Shown: positions 24,101 through 35,548 of the stretch, in pieces
Position numbering within the stretch: the first letter of the stretch is position 1
Layout of the letters: each line of letters starts with the position of its first letter
Assembly (NCBI GenBank): GCA_034770075.1
Contig: CM068385.1
Coordinates: 71,368,479 to 71,432,478, forward strand
DNA length: 64,000 nt
DNA from: Aralia elata
Taxonomy: Eukaryota; Streptophyta; Magnoliopsida; Apiales; Araliaceae
Direction of reading: 5' to 3'
Made by a program: the position numbers and the translations under genes
The notes under the pieces: model-generated
Seen by the model: only the letters and a program-made list of their open reading frames with translations
What the model was told of the DNA's origin: nothing
The model's database searches: none

Positions 24101-25012
24101 TTATTTTCGAAGCATGTTAGTGAATAATTATTGTCGATTATTCACATCTATACTGATTATTGAGATTCGCACATTGTGCAATTGAATTCCTATCCTATTA
24201 TGATTGAACTGTAAATTTAATTAAAGTTCTTTCAAGTATGAATTGTTTATGAGATCGATCTATGCTATTTGTATCAGCTAGATCCAACATGTCTAAATTG
24301 GTTAAGACAATGGTATTTTAAAAGCTGTTCTTATTAAATTGTTGTGGTAAGAACTCTTGACTGAGAAAAGGATAAACTTGTTTAAGGCATGATATCAATG
24401 CTGGTTATTAAGTGTTTATGCATAAATCACGGGGTATGAGAGGCTGATCCCCTCGATTACCAAAACTTTTTAAGAGGTCCAGCTTACATGCTGAGAACCT
24501 TGGTAAACGTCCTTGGTTATTTCAAACAACTCAGTAATTGACATTCAATTATTCGAATATTCAACTGTTGACTGATAATTCATAATTCTTCACAATGCTA
24601 TACTGTTGTTGAACATTGAAAGCGAAATTTTCTTCTATCATGATATATCTCTTGTGTATATACTTGCTAAGCAAATTAGTTGCTTACCCTTGCTATATCA
24701 TGATCTTTATTTCAGCTAAGGCAGAAACGTCTAGAGGAGACAAAGGAAAAGGGAAGGTGCAGGAATAGATGCCCGATAGTGCCTATGTACTAGTTATTAT
24801 TGAATGTTGTTGATTAGGTGAACCTTTTGTTGTATTAAGGGTACGTTTTATGTTAAGGTTAAAGAACCTTGGGACCAGAATTATAAGACTTTATTTCCAT
24901 TCGATAAACAATGTATGTTTATTATTCCGCATTTAGTTAGATAGTATGTTTGTCGTTGATTATCGTGAGCACCGAATTCGAGGTTTGGAAACCTAGATTT
25001 GGGGGTGACACA
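21153..25012 (+). repeat. 3' LTR of the chromovirus
   Basis: Near-identical to 11980-15844, ending GGGGGTGACACA before target duplication CCTGC. Its TATA box is at 21708-21715. Confidence 0.92.
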
Positions 25013-25163
25013 CCTGCCAACACAAGTATAGACACATCTTATACATCTCCCACCAATTAACCCAAGTTGGTTTAAATAGAACACAACGTTAACTCATTAA
25101 ATTAAATTAGATTTAATTAATAAGGACGTTCAAAATTCACGGGCATTACAGTTTCTATTTATA

Positions 25164-26501
25164 TGTTACCTCTTTTTTAATCTTTATTAAAAGAGCTCTA
25201 ATTCACGCAAGTATACGTGGTCAACAAGTAATACAGAGGAAGTAGAGTATCGTCCCACAGAGAAAGTGCTAAATTAAACTACTATCCATCAATCCTATCA
25301 CTATACTTATTTGTCTAAACTAATGACTTGATTTTGGTGACAAAATTATTTCTAAACAAATTAGCAACTAAAGATGCAAATATTAACAAAATATGTCAAA
25401 CTTGAAATTAATGGGATCCTAACTTCATTTAATATTTCATCTAATTACCACTATCATGCTAGTAAGTTCACATATCACAGAAAAGTAGCCAAGGACACTA
25501 AAATAGACATAACCATTTGTCAATGTATTATGACCTACTTACATAACATCCATACTCAATAGATACCATGTAATCACCACTATAACCAAAATCACTATAT
25601 TTCTATGTGATATTGCATTTATATTGATTTAAAGCACAAGCCCTTATTTTAACTCTTATGGTGAAACAATATATTTCTATCTGATTCACAAAATATTAAG
25701 CTATCCAATTAAGCCTCATATTCGCAAGCTACCATGATTACAATCCATACTCATATGTTATTTTTCAATTCCATACAAGCACTGAAAACGAATGGTGATC
25801 AAGCATTCATACATGCAAAACAATCATTATAGAAATTCCTTATGATATGCAAAACAATCTAACAATAAAGCTTATAATTAGACTACATATTAAAATCCGT
25901 TAGAATCCCATAATGGAGATTAGTTCATGACTGAACCAAAAGCCATTATGGGATCAAAACTACACATAGGAAAATAAACAATCAATTGAAGTAAGAAGAA
26001 GTAGATTGATCAAACCCAATTGAAGAATAAAATCTAAAGTAAAGTTCAACCCACATCAATATCCAGCACTTGAACAATAATAATCCACGGTAAAACTCCA
26101 CCAAAACTAACTCTAGAAAAGTAGAATAATAATAATAAAAAAGTCTCCAAATTCCCTCTTAAGGTTTCCTTCTCTAAATCTGATCAATCATAGTCTCAAT
26201 CCTCTTCCAAATTGGCTTCCTTTTCCTCCTCCAGCCGCAACTCAGCACCCAAAGTCGTGCCCTAGCACCTCTGGCGCTATAGTAGTACTAATCCTAGCGC
26301 CAGAGGCGCTAGGTCATGCCCATATATTTACAAAAATGCCATTAAATGTCCTTTAAGCTCCAAATTTACCCTTTTACCCCTCCAGCTCCAATCCTACAAT
26401 AAACAAACACAAAAACGAATAAAACAATACTAAAAACACTTAAAGACCACAATAATTAAGTCTAACAAGACCTGATTCGTAGGTATAAAACCCACTCATC
26501 A
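25164..26501 (-). repeat. 3' LTR of Athila2
   Basis: 1,338 bp, with the palindrome pair AGCACCTCTGGCGCT (26264) and AGCGCCAGAGGCGCT (26296) 32 bp apart. A polypurine tract (minus strand AAGTTTGGGGGTATT, 26502-26516) adjoins it. Confidence 0.92.
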
Positions 26502-27588
26502 AATACCCCCAAACTTAATCAATTGCTTGTCCCCAAGCAATGCAATGATGCAAATGCAAACTAACTATCATGCCTACGAATTAAACAATCAACCAACATA
26601 GTATCCAACATCAGGCCTCAAAGATATCATACAGTACTTAAGCAGAACATCTAACCAATGCAAAGTTTCTAACTTTAATCACTGAGTTAAGTTACACCTG
26701 TCATCACCCATGTTGTGCGTGTGTGAATATCAACCGTTTTAATCAATCGCAATTCAAATCAATCACATAATTAACTTCTTAGAAGAAAACTTTCAATTTT
26801 AACTCAATTCAACCTGTGAGCACAACCAATTCAACTGATTCAAACAATCACTAAGCATAGGGGTACCACGAGGGTTATTTAACACATTTAAATCCTTTTT
26901 AAACCCTTCCCTAGGAATTCAAACAATTGTTGTTCTCTAGTGAGTGCATTTTATGCTCCATCTCACTTTCTTTTGAACGAGTGCGTTTTACGCTCCATCT
27001 CGTTCCATGTGTTTATGAGTGAGTGCGTTTTACGCTCCATCTCAACCCACCACATGATCCATTCTTTAATTGGGAAAGGTTCAAAATTTTCAAAAAAAAA
27101 AATTTCACCCCAAGATTCCCCCAAACTTAGATTCTGGCCTGTTTTTGATTTAATGGACGTTTCACCGATATTATCAAGTTTTAACCCAAATCTTCCACCA
27201 GAAGAAAATTATGCAACAATTTGAATTAAATTGATCAAAATAATTGATTATGTGCTTTCCTAACTAACAAGAGTGTCAGACAAGTTCAACTGCACTTCCT
27301 AATCAAAGTCATCACAAAGCACTAGTTTTCAATTCTTCTTAAATTAAAAACATGAAACCAGTCTTATCGTTGGCCACATTAGATACTATATCAATTTATA
27401 CTTAATTCATGAAACTAGATGCATAACATAACCTAAAATGCAATGTAACTACCATGCAACAAGTCTAAACACAATGAAACCTAACAATCTATATGAAAAC
27501 AAAAAAACTATCCCCCAAACTTAATAAGACAATGTCCTCATTGAAAAATAAGAAGAGATTAAGAACAGAGGACTCCCCTGATGAAGCA
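26502..27588 (-). other. Athila2 3' untranslated spacer
   Basis: No gene. It holds the polypurine tract, two further purine-tract-like copies (cccccaaactt at 27118-27128 and 27512-27522) and three copies of a 23-bp hairpin-like repeat (26942-27043). Confidence 0.7.
26942..27043 (-). repeat. Conserved hairpin-like repeat near Athila 3' end, three copies
   Basis: Units at 26942, 26979 and 27021 read, on the minus strand, GAGATGGAGCGTAAAACGCA followed by CTC (the first has two transitions). GCGTAAAACGC can fold as a small stem. Athila1 keeps one copy at 48747-48767 in the equivalent place. Confidence 0.7.
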
Positions 27589-28859
27589 CTACTCATCATC
27601 ACTGCCATCAGCAGCGTCATCATCATCATCATCATCCGCATCAGGAGGTGAGTCAGGTGGTGGGTAAATAGAAAGAGGAGGAGCTGGTGGAAACTGAAAT
27701 GGCCCAGCCGAAGGATTCAACCTCCCAAACATATCCGCCAAGGCTGTAGAACAGTTAACCTTATACGCATAAATCTCTGCCTGGCGCTGAGCAAGTCGAC
27801 TCTGCTGCCGAGTCATTCGATCAAAACCCCTCTGAACCGATCCTGCCACTAAGTCTATCCGTCTAGTATGGTGCCTGAGGTCCTGACGGATAGTCTCAAC
27901 TACATTGGGGGTGTGAACCGGATCCTCAACCGGTGGTGGCTGCTCCTACGGCTGCTGCTATGGTTGTGCTGTGGTACAATGAAACCTAAGCCCCTCGGGT
28001 GCGATTCACCTTCACCCCATACTCTGTAGCGTAACATCGCAGCATAATCAATTGGAGGCAATGGAGCCTGCATAAGTTAATCTTTATCCCACGTGACTCC
28101 AGCACGATGGCACAAATCTGTGATCAATGAAGGGTGAGGCAGTCCACCTGTGGTACTACCCTCAAGCGCGTGCACGATAGATTCATGAATTACCTCCCCT
28201 ATATCCACTGTCTTCCCTTTGGCAACGCAAAACAATAACGCCGTCCGCTGATTAATTACATCGCTCATATGGCGGCACGACATCAACTTGGCGCATATAA
28301 AAGTATGCCACGCTTTTCCATATCTGCTCAACTTGGATGACGGGAAGTGCACAGCTTCTTGTTGGTCAGTTAACTTCCATTCTGTCCCTAACTCACAGAG
28401 GGCTGTGATAATCTCAGAATAATCCAAATCTTGTTGCATGTATTTCGTATAGCCATCCCTGTAAATCTTCTGCAACCCATAATACGCATTAATAGCTTTA
28501 CGCCCCACATTTATTTCCTGACCCCGAACCATAACTACATTCCCGTTAGGCTCTTTGGCATTGGCATAAAACTCCTTCACAATATTAACTACAGCTGGCT
28601 CGGGTTGCGCAGTAAATACCATCCAATTTCGAGTGCGTATCATGTGAGCAACTTCCCCATCTATGTGCTCAATAGGTAGCAAGCCACGCTCAGGAATTAG
28701 GGATTTCCCGGAGGACCAATTTTTAAACCTGTCGTATGCTTCTGGGCTAACAAATTTCTTCTTATCATATTTCACAACAGCTGTCGAACCTGAACTTTCC
28801 CCTCTATGTCTTTTGGGAGCCATTAATAACCAATCAACCAACTTCAAGACCCAAAACAA
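27589..28859 (-). pseudogene. Athila2 env-like third ORF (plant transposon protein domain), disrupted
   Basis: Likely start MAPKRHRGESSGS at 28823; an in-frame ATG also lies at 28859. The first 250 residues, to TAA at 28077, match the domain found in the third ORF of Athila-type elements and often annotated 'putative plant transposon protein'; marks are FVSPEAYDRF, FYANAKEPNG, SKLSRYGKAWHTFICAKLM and TGGLPHPSLITDLC. Homology to Athila1 continues past 28077, so this stop is a mutation. After further breaks, 27849-27589 encodes the C-terminus with a Pro-rich PPPDSPPDADDDDDDD tail. A basic KRHRG near the N-terminus could be a nuclear signal. I see no clear membrane segment, so 'env-like' is positional only. 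Confidence 0.75.
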
Positions 28860-29979
28860 CTAGAACCTTCGTTGGGGGAAACTGTTGAACACTTGGTAGG
28901 CAAACTTTTAAAAACCCTTGGACAATGTTTCCCCCAACTTAGAATAACCCAATCAAGTATAATGTAATCTTCCACAACTTGCAAGCATATAGATAGACAA
29001 TTGAAGGTTTAACCCAATCCCAATTGAGCCAACACAAACTCAATTGGGTTCACAATCAAAACCAAGAACTTTCTCCAAATACTAGCAATTCAAATCTCTA
29101 GCCAACAATTTCAAGTTCTAATTGCTCAAAAATATAAAACTTACTTGAAATTGAAAGTGCCCATATGTAGAATATTCAATCCTTTTTAGCTATGAGAAGA
29201 AAATTCCTTAGTTGCAAAAGTGATGTGCCGGCAATGGGTAGTGTGGATATCGATTTGTTGGTGTTATGGAGCTCAAATCGGTAATAATGGAGAATAGCGG
29301 CGGTTGAAGTCGGCTAGAAGAAGAAATTAGGCTTGAGTTGTGTGTTGAAACCCTCCTTTAGCCCGATCTAGGGTTTAATCTTTTTTTTTTGAATCCCCTA
29401 TAGAGCGCTTCTGGCGCTGGCTTTTGTACAAGTCGGGCGCTGCTGGCGCTAGCTTGCAGTAGCTAATGGTTTGGGATAGCGCTGATGGCGCTTGGTTTGT
29501 GAAGCGTTGGGCGCTTCTAGCACTGTTGTGCAGAATGTGAGTCCTAGGTCTAGCGCTTCAGGCATTATGATTTGGCTTTAACAAGCGCCTAGGGCGCTGT
29601 TATGCAGAATGGCGTGCTGGCTTGAGCGCTATAGGCGCTGGATGTGTGAGGGATTGGGCGCCTCAGGCGCTTGAACTCTGGTGGGCTACTGCAATGAAGC
29701 GCTGAAAACGCTTGGCCTTGTGTAGATATAGCGCTTCAGGCGCTTGAACCTTACTGAGCCAACTTCCAGTCCCTTCATGCTAATAAGTAATACCTGTAAT
29801 CAAATTAACCCAAAGCCCAAAATTAGTTACAAAAAAAAACCTCTTTTTCTCCTCCTCTCTTTTTTTTTTTTTGAAAAAAATTAATTGACTAAACCAAAGC
29901 AAAACAGAAAAACTAAAATGCTGGGTTGCCTCCCAGTTAGCGCTAAGTTATAGTCAATTAGCTTGACTGTCTCTGAATC
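28860..29979 (-). other. Athila2 pol-env spacer
   Basis: A non-coding spacer between pol and the third ORF, with ten GC palindromes (29404-29744), poly-A/T runs near 29380 and 29860, and another purine-tract-like motif (cccccaactt, 28931-28940). Confidence 0.7.
29404..29744 (-). repeat. Ten GC palindromes in five 32-bp pairs (AGCGCYNNNGGCGCT)
   Basis: 15-bp units start at 29404, 29436, 29478, 29510, 29552, 29584, 29625, 29657, 29698 and 29730, with steps 32, 42, 32, 42, 32, 41, 32, 41, 32. Arms AGCGCY/RGCGCT are conserved while the central three bases vary. This gives a composite unit of 73-74 bp repeated five times. Confidence 0.88.
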
Positions 29980-32900
29980 TCAAGTTGCGGAAAGGAGTAA
30001 GGTGACTTTCTGTCTGTCTACTTCATCACCAAAGTAATGCTTCAACCTCTGTCCATTCACTTTGAACGACTGGTCCGGGAATTTGTCGTATACTTCAATC
30101 GCACCATGCGAAAAGACCGTCTTCACTGTGAATGGTCCTGACCATCTGGATTTTAGCTTCCTGGGAAAAAGTTTAAGTCTGGAGTTGAACAGTAAAACCC
30201 TTTGACCCGGTTCAAATGTTCTTGCTATGATCTTACGATCATGCCATTTCTTCACCTTCTCCTTGTACAACTTCGAGTTTTCATAAGCCCGTAATCGAAA
30301 TTCATCCAACTCATTGATCTGGAGTAAGCGCTTCTCCCCTGCAGCTGTTGAATCAAAGTTCAACTTCCGAATTGCCCAATACGCCTTGTGCTCTAGCTCC
30401 ATAGGGAGATGACAAGCCTTTCCATACACCAGCTGAAACGGTGACATGCCCAACGGAGTTTTGTAAGCAGTCTTATAGGCCCACACAGCATCATCCAGCT
30501 TTAAAGACCAATCCTTCCTCATTGGATTCACAATTTTTTCGAGGATTCTTTTTACTTCTCGATTGGATACTTCAGCTTGGCCGTTCGTCTGCGGGTGGTA
30601 GGCTGTAGCAATATGATGATTCACCCCATACTTAGCCAACAAAGCTGTGAACTGCCTGTTACAAAAGTGACTACCTTCATCACTAATAATAGCCCTCGGA
30701 GTCCCAAATCTAGTGAAGATACTTCGATGTAAAAACTTTATGACTACCTTGGCATCATTTGTTGGGAGTGCTGCCACTTCTACCCATTTTGACACATAGT
30801 CAACTGCTAGCAAGATGTAGAGATTACCGCACGAAGACACAAAAGGGCCCATGAAATCAATCCCCCACACGTCGAAAACTTCTACTTCGAGGATTATATT
30901 CAAAGGCATTTCATTCCTTTTTGAAATATTACCCACTCTCTGACATCTATCGCACCACTGAACAAAACTGTAAGCATCTTTAAAAATTGTCGGCCAGTAG
31001 AATCCTGCTTGTAGTACTCTAGCCGCTGTTCTCTCTCCTCCATAATGTCCTCCATATACAGAAGAATGGCAATCCTGTAAAATCCCCTCGGTCTCACTAT
31101 ATGGGATACACCTTCTTATCATTTGATCCGCACGCTGTTTAAACAAATACGGCTCATCCCATATATACCATTTAACATCATGCAGGAACTTTTTCTTTTG
31201 ATGCCCCACCAAGTCAGAAGGTAGCATCTTACTCACCAAATAGTTCGCGTAGTCTGCAAACCATGACACTTCCCCTTGCACCACAAACAACTGCTCATCT
31301 GGAAAGGATTCATTAATTTCAACTGTGCCGTCTATCTTCCTTTCCTGCTGCTCTAGTCGAGATAAGTGGTCTGCTACTTGGTTTTCGGTCCCCTTTCTGT
31401 CCTTAATCTCCAAATCAAATTCCTGCAATAACAATATCCATCTGATCAATCTGGGCTTTGCATCCTTCTTTGACACTAGATGTCGAATTGCCGAGTGATC
31501 CGTATACACTATCACCTTTGTGCCTATCAAATATGACCGAAATTTATCAAAGGCATACACCACTGCCAATAACTCTTTCTCCGTGGTGGTGTAGTTTAAC
31601 TGTGCATCCGTAAGGGTCTTGCTGGCATAGTATATCACATGAAACATCTTCTCCTTCCTTTGCCCCAAAACAGCCCCTACTGTGTAATCACTGGCATCAC
31701 ACATCAGCTCAAACGGCAATGCCCAATCTGGTGCTGTGATAACTGGTGCTGAAGTTAATTTTCTCTTTAAGTGCTCAAAAGCCCTCATGCAAGCCTCATC
31801 GAATTTGAACTGTGCATCCTTCTCTAATAAACTGCACAATGGTTTAGTTATCTTGGAGAAGTCCTTGATGAATCTGCGGTAGAAGCCTGCATGTCCAAGA
31901 AAACTGCGGACACCTCTTACAGACGTAGGTGGAGGTAAATTCTCAATCGTTTCCAGCTTTGCCCTGTCCACCTCAATTCCTTTCTTTGAAACTTTGTGCC
32001 CCAGTATGATTCCTTCTTGTACCATAAAATGGCACTTCTCCCAATTCAGTACCAGATTTGTTTCAACACATCTCTTTAAAACCAAAACCAAATTTTCAAG
32101 GCATAAATCGAAAGAATCACCAAATACCGAGAAATCGTCCATGAATACCTCCACATTCTGTTCGATCATGTTTGAAAAAATTGTTGTCATACATCTCTGA
32201 AAGGTGGCAGGAGCATTGCACAACCCGAAAGACATCCTTCTGAAGGCAAAAGTGCCGTATGGGCATGTAAAAGTAGTCTTTTCCTAGTCTTCTGGAGCTA
32301 TCATAATCTGATTGTAGCCTAAATACCCGTCCAGAAGGCAATAATACTCATGACCCGCCAGTCTGTCCAACATCTGATCGATGAAAATGGTCCTTCCTTG
32401 TAGCTTTGTTAAGCTTGCGGTAGTCCATGCAGATTCTCCACCCTGTTACTGTTCGCGTTGGGATCAGCTCGTTATTCTCATTAGTGACAACAGTCATTCC
32501 ACCCTTCTTTGGTACGCACTGCACATGACTCACCCATAAACTGTCCGAAATTGGGTAGATTATTCCCGCATCCAGCCATTTCAGAATCTCTTTCTTAACC
32601 ACTTCTTTCATTATAGGATTGAGCCTTCTTTGCTGTTCAACTGTCGGCTTGCTACCATCTTCCAGTAGGATCTTATGCATGCAAAAAGAAGGGCTTATCC
32701 CCTTGATATCGGCTATGGTCCATCCAATAGCTGATTTAAACTCTCTAAGCACTCGTAGCAGTTTTTCCTCCTGAAAAGATGTTAGTGCAGAAGAAATAAT
32801 CACAGGTAGCTTTGAATCTTTATTTAAAAATGCGTACCTGAGATGTTCTGGAAGTGGTTTAAGTTCAAGTTCGGGAGGTATCTCGAGAGATGGTTTCAAC

Positions 32901-34027
32901 TTTACCGATGTCTCTCCCGCTTTCGTAAGTGGCTCGATAGGTGTTCTGAATTTTCCGAATTTGGGGGTGGTATCCAGATATTGCACAAGTTCGGCACATT
33001 CTTCATCCTCCAAATCAGAATTTTCAGCAATTACTCTCTGCAGTGGTTCATAGCCCAACAAACTCTCAACTTCATCATGCACTATACTATCCACCAAGTA
33101 TACTTTGAAGCATTTTTCTTCATCGGTTGGGAGCTTCATTGCCTTGAAGACGTTAAATGTCACCTCCTGATCATGTACCCGCATTGTAAGCTCTCCTTTT
33201 TGCACGTCTATCAAAGTCCTCCCCGTGGCTAGGAATGGTCTCCCTAGTATGATTGGTATGTTTTTGTCTTCCTCATAATCCAGAATGATGAAGTCCGCCG
33301 GAAAGATAAATTTGTCCACTTTCACCAGTACGTCCTCCACTATCCCCCATGGATATGTGATAGATCTATCAGCTAGCTGCAGGGAAATATTTGTTGGCCT
33401 TGGTTCCGACAATCCCAACTGACTGAATACAGACAAAGGCATCAGGTTGATACTTGCCCCAAGATCACACAAACATTTATCAAAGCTCATCTTTCCGATC
33501 GTGCATGGAATTGTGAAACTGCCCGGATCTTTCAGCTTTGGAGGTAATTTACGCTGAAGCACTGCACTGCATTCCTCCGTCAAGGCCACTGTCTCAAATT
33601 CGTCTAACCTTCTCTTCCTTGACAGTATACCCTTCATGAACTTTGCATAACTTGGCATTTGTTCCAATGCCTCCGCGAAGGGTATATTGATCTGCAGTTT
33701 CTTAAAAACCTCCAAAAACTTTCTGAACTGTTTATCGTCCCTCTGCTTGTTCAATCTCTGCGGATACGGAACTTGAGGGTGAACTTGTGGTACTGTAGTC
33801 ACGGGCTTCTTATCTGAACTCGCTTTCTCCTTCTCTACTTGCTGCGACTCGGACTCATCCTTCATCTCTTTCTGTTCAGCTTCAATTTCTGTCTCAGTTT
33901 CTATCCCAATGTCATCCCCTTGTAAACTCGGTGCTGCTGTGTCTGGTGCATTTCCTGAATATTGCTTTCCCGATCTGAGTGTAATGGCCTAACACTGTTC
34001 CTTACCCTCTCTCCGTGGATTTGCCTC
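29980..34027 (-). pseudogene. Athila2 pol polyprotein, disrupted
   Basis: In frame with gag on the far side of its stop. The 33865-32348 part holds the protease region (FTIPCTIG, CDLGASINLMPLSVF) and the RT start (CMDYRKLNKATRKDHF). Near 32390 a small deletion shifts frame, and a TAG follows at about 32287. The 32235-29980 frame (751 codons) then covers RT (MSFGLCNAPATFQ, FMDDFSVFG), RNase H (DASDYTVGAVLG, TDHSAIRHL), the integrase zinc-binding region (CHSSVYGGHYGG, CDRCQRVG), the core (GIDFMGPF, SDEGSHF, NGQAEVSNREV) and the C-terminal DNA-binding region, ending near 29980. The integrase triad residues are present, so damage is mainly in the gag-pol junction and RT. Confidence 0.92.
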
Positions 34028-35401
34028 TTAGTTACTTGGCAATGAACCCTGAGGCCTGCTGTTAAGCATATTCGCCATTTGCCCCATCTGAGTTTCCAAA
34101 TTTTTAATAGCCACTGCTTGGCTTTTGATCATCACCTCTGTATTTTCCATGTACTTCAACATCATCTCCTCCATTTCTGACTTCTTTTCTTGCTGAGGTG
34201 CATTTGGAGTCTGATGTTGTTGTTGTTGAGAAAATTCCGGTGGAAAAGGTGGTCGTGGAGCAAACTGTTGCTGCGCTGGCTGAGATGGAAACTGTTGATT
34301 CTGCTGAAACTGTTGTTGCTGATTTCCTTGATTATTTGACCAACTAAAGTTTGGATGATTGCGGTTGTTGGGGTTATATGTGTTCTGAAACTGTCTTTGG
34401 TCTTTCCTATAACTGTTCACATACTGCACCGACTCCGAGCTGATAGCACATTGATCTGTTGAGTGTGACCCCGCACAAATCTCGCATACGAAGGCAACTG
34501 ACTTGACTTTGTTTTCTGACAACGACTCTATTTTCTTTGCTATAGCCGCTATCTGTGCTGACAACTGAGTAATAGCATCCACTTCCAACAAACCTGCTAC
34601 TCTGGGCTGTGTCATTCTGGCTGTAGGGTTTTGAAAATCATTCGCTGCCATAGTCTCAATAAGGTTATAAGCTTCGTCATAGCTCTTCGCCCCTAAAGCT
34701 CCTCCTGCAGTTGCGTCTACCATTTGCCTCGACTGCCATCCCAATCCATTATAAAATGTGTTGATCACCATCCAATCTAGCATCCCATGGTGCGGACATT
34801 TCCTTAGCATCTCCTTGTACCTATCCCAAGCCCCGTATAAGGATTCACCCTGTTGTTGCTCGAACTGAGAGATTGTTGTCCTCATCTTCGCATTTTTCGC
34901 CATGGGGAAAAACTTGGCTAAGAACTTCTGTGCTAGGTCCTCCCATGTAGTAATTGATCCTGAAGGCAAAGAATGAAGCCAACTTCTCGCTCTATCCCAT
35001 AATGAGAATGGAAATAGTCTTAGTCGGATAGCATCCTCCGTCACCCCATTGTACCTAAATGTATCGCATATTTCAATGAAGCTCAATAGATGTTCATTAG
35101 GATCGTCTGTAGCAGCACCCCCAAACTGAACCGAATTCTGCACCATTTGAATGGTTCCCGGTTTTATCTCAAAGGTATTTGCTGCTATTGCCGGTCTGAC
35201 TATGCTAGACTGCAGTTCATTAATATTCGGCATAGAATAGTCCCGCAAAGCTTTATACTCCTCTCTTCACTCTTCCGCCATATTCAGAATAGTTCCTTCC
35301 AACTGTGCTTGTAAATTTCTACGCACTCTTGCTTTCCAACCTCTTCCGTCAATTTTATCCTGTGTTGGTGTCAATTCTGAGTTGGATGATCGTGTGTGCA
35401 T
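34028..35401 (-). pseudogene. Athila2 gag
   Basis: Start ATG at 35401 (MHTRSSNSEL). A TGA at 35267-35269 interrupts the N-terminus; the frame then continues through the Athila-type gag core (NTFEIKPGTIQMVQNSVQFG, ICDTFRYNGV, RLRLFPFSLWDRARSWL, FLAKFFPMAKNAKM) to a Gln-rich linker and stops at 34028. A cysteine motif CEICAGSHSTDQC sits near 34470. Athila elements normally read on into pol; here TAA and a later TAG separate them in the same frame, so both are probably mutations. Confidence 0.88.
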
Positions 35402-35524
35402 AAAAATTCTACAAGTACCTGAAACCAAAACAGAAATAAAAATAGATATGATAAAAGATTAGATTTGTCTAAGTCAAACAATATAGCTTAAAACTGATGA
35501 TAATAATAAAAATTTAAACGCCTT

Positions 35525-35542
35525 TCCCCGGCAACGGCGCCA
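35525..35542 (-). other. Athila2 primer binding site (tRNA-Asp)
   Basis: The plus strand reads TCCCCGGCAACGGCGCCA, identical to the 3' end of plant tRNA-Asp(GTC) including CCA, six bases from the 5' LTR. This primer is typical of Athila/Tat elements. Confidence 0.88.
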
Positions 35543-35548
35543 AAAACT

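Larger units (their letters stand above)
11980..25012 (+). mobile_element. Full-length Tekay/Del-like chromovirus (Ty3/gypsy), 13.0 kb
   Basis: LTRs of 3,865 bp (11980-15844) and 3,860 bp (21153-25012) start TGTAATG and end in CACA, with 5-bp duplication CCTGC at 11975-11979 and 25013-25017. Internal region: tRNA-Met-type primer site, a small coiled-coil ORF, gag-pol and a purine tract. The LTRs are near identical by eye, so the insertion is recent. Gag-pol carries stops and an integrase deletion, so this copy is not autonomous. The chromovirus call rests on pol order and the C-terminal chromodomain-like segment. Confidence 0.92.
8634..25150 (-). mobile_element. Reverse chromovirus solo LTR, split by a full-length relative
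   Basis: Two pieces, 8634-11979 and 25018-25150, together form the reverse complement of the LTR seen at 11980-15844. The left piece starts TGTGACACCCCC (reverse of the LTR end) and the right piece ends GGGCATTACA (reverse of the LTR start TGTAATGCCC). No internal region is attached. Flanks GTTTT (8629-8633) and GTTTC (25151-25155) fit a 5-bp target duplication with one change. It is about 3.5 kb against 3.86 kb for the intact LTRs, and visibly more diverged, so it is older than the element inserted in it. Confidence 0.85.

Noticed and set aside
26940..27224. Open frame with repeated CVLRSIS-like segments
   Set aside because: It lies on the antisense strand of Athila2 and is produced by three copies of the hairpin-like DNA repeat.
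29404..29744. CRISPR-like regularly spaced palindromic repeats
   Set aside because: Repeats are only 13-15 bp with 17-27 bp spacers, lie inside plant LTR retrotransposons, and have no cas-like genes; spacing alternates and does not stay constant.
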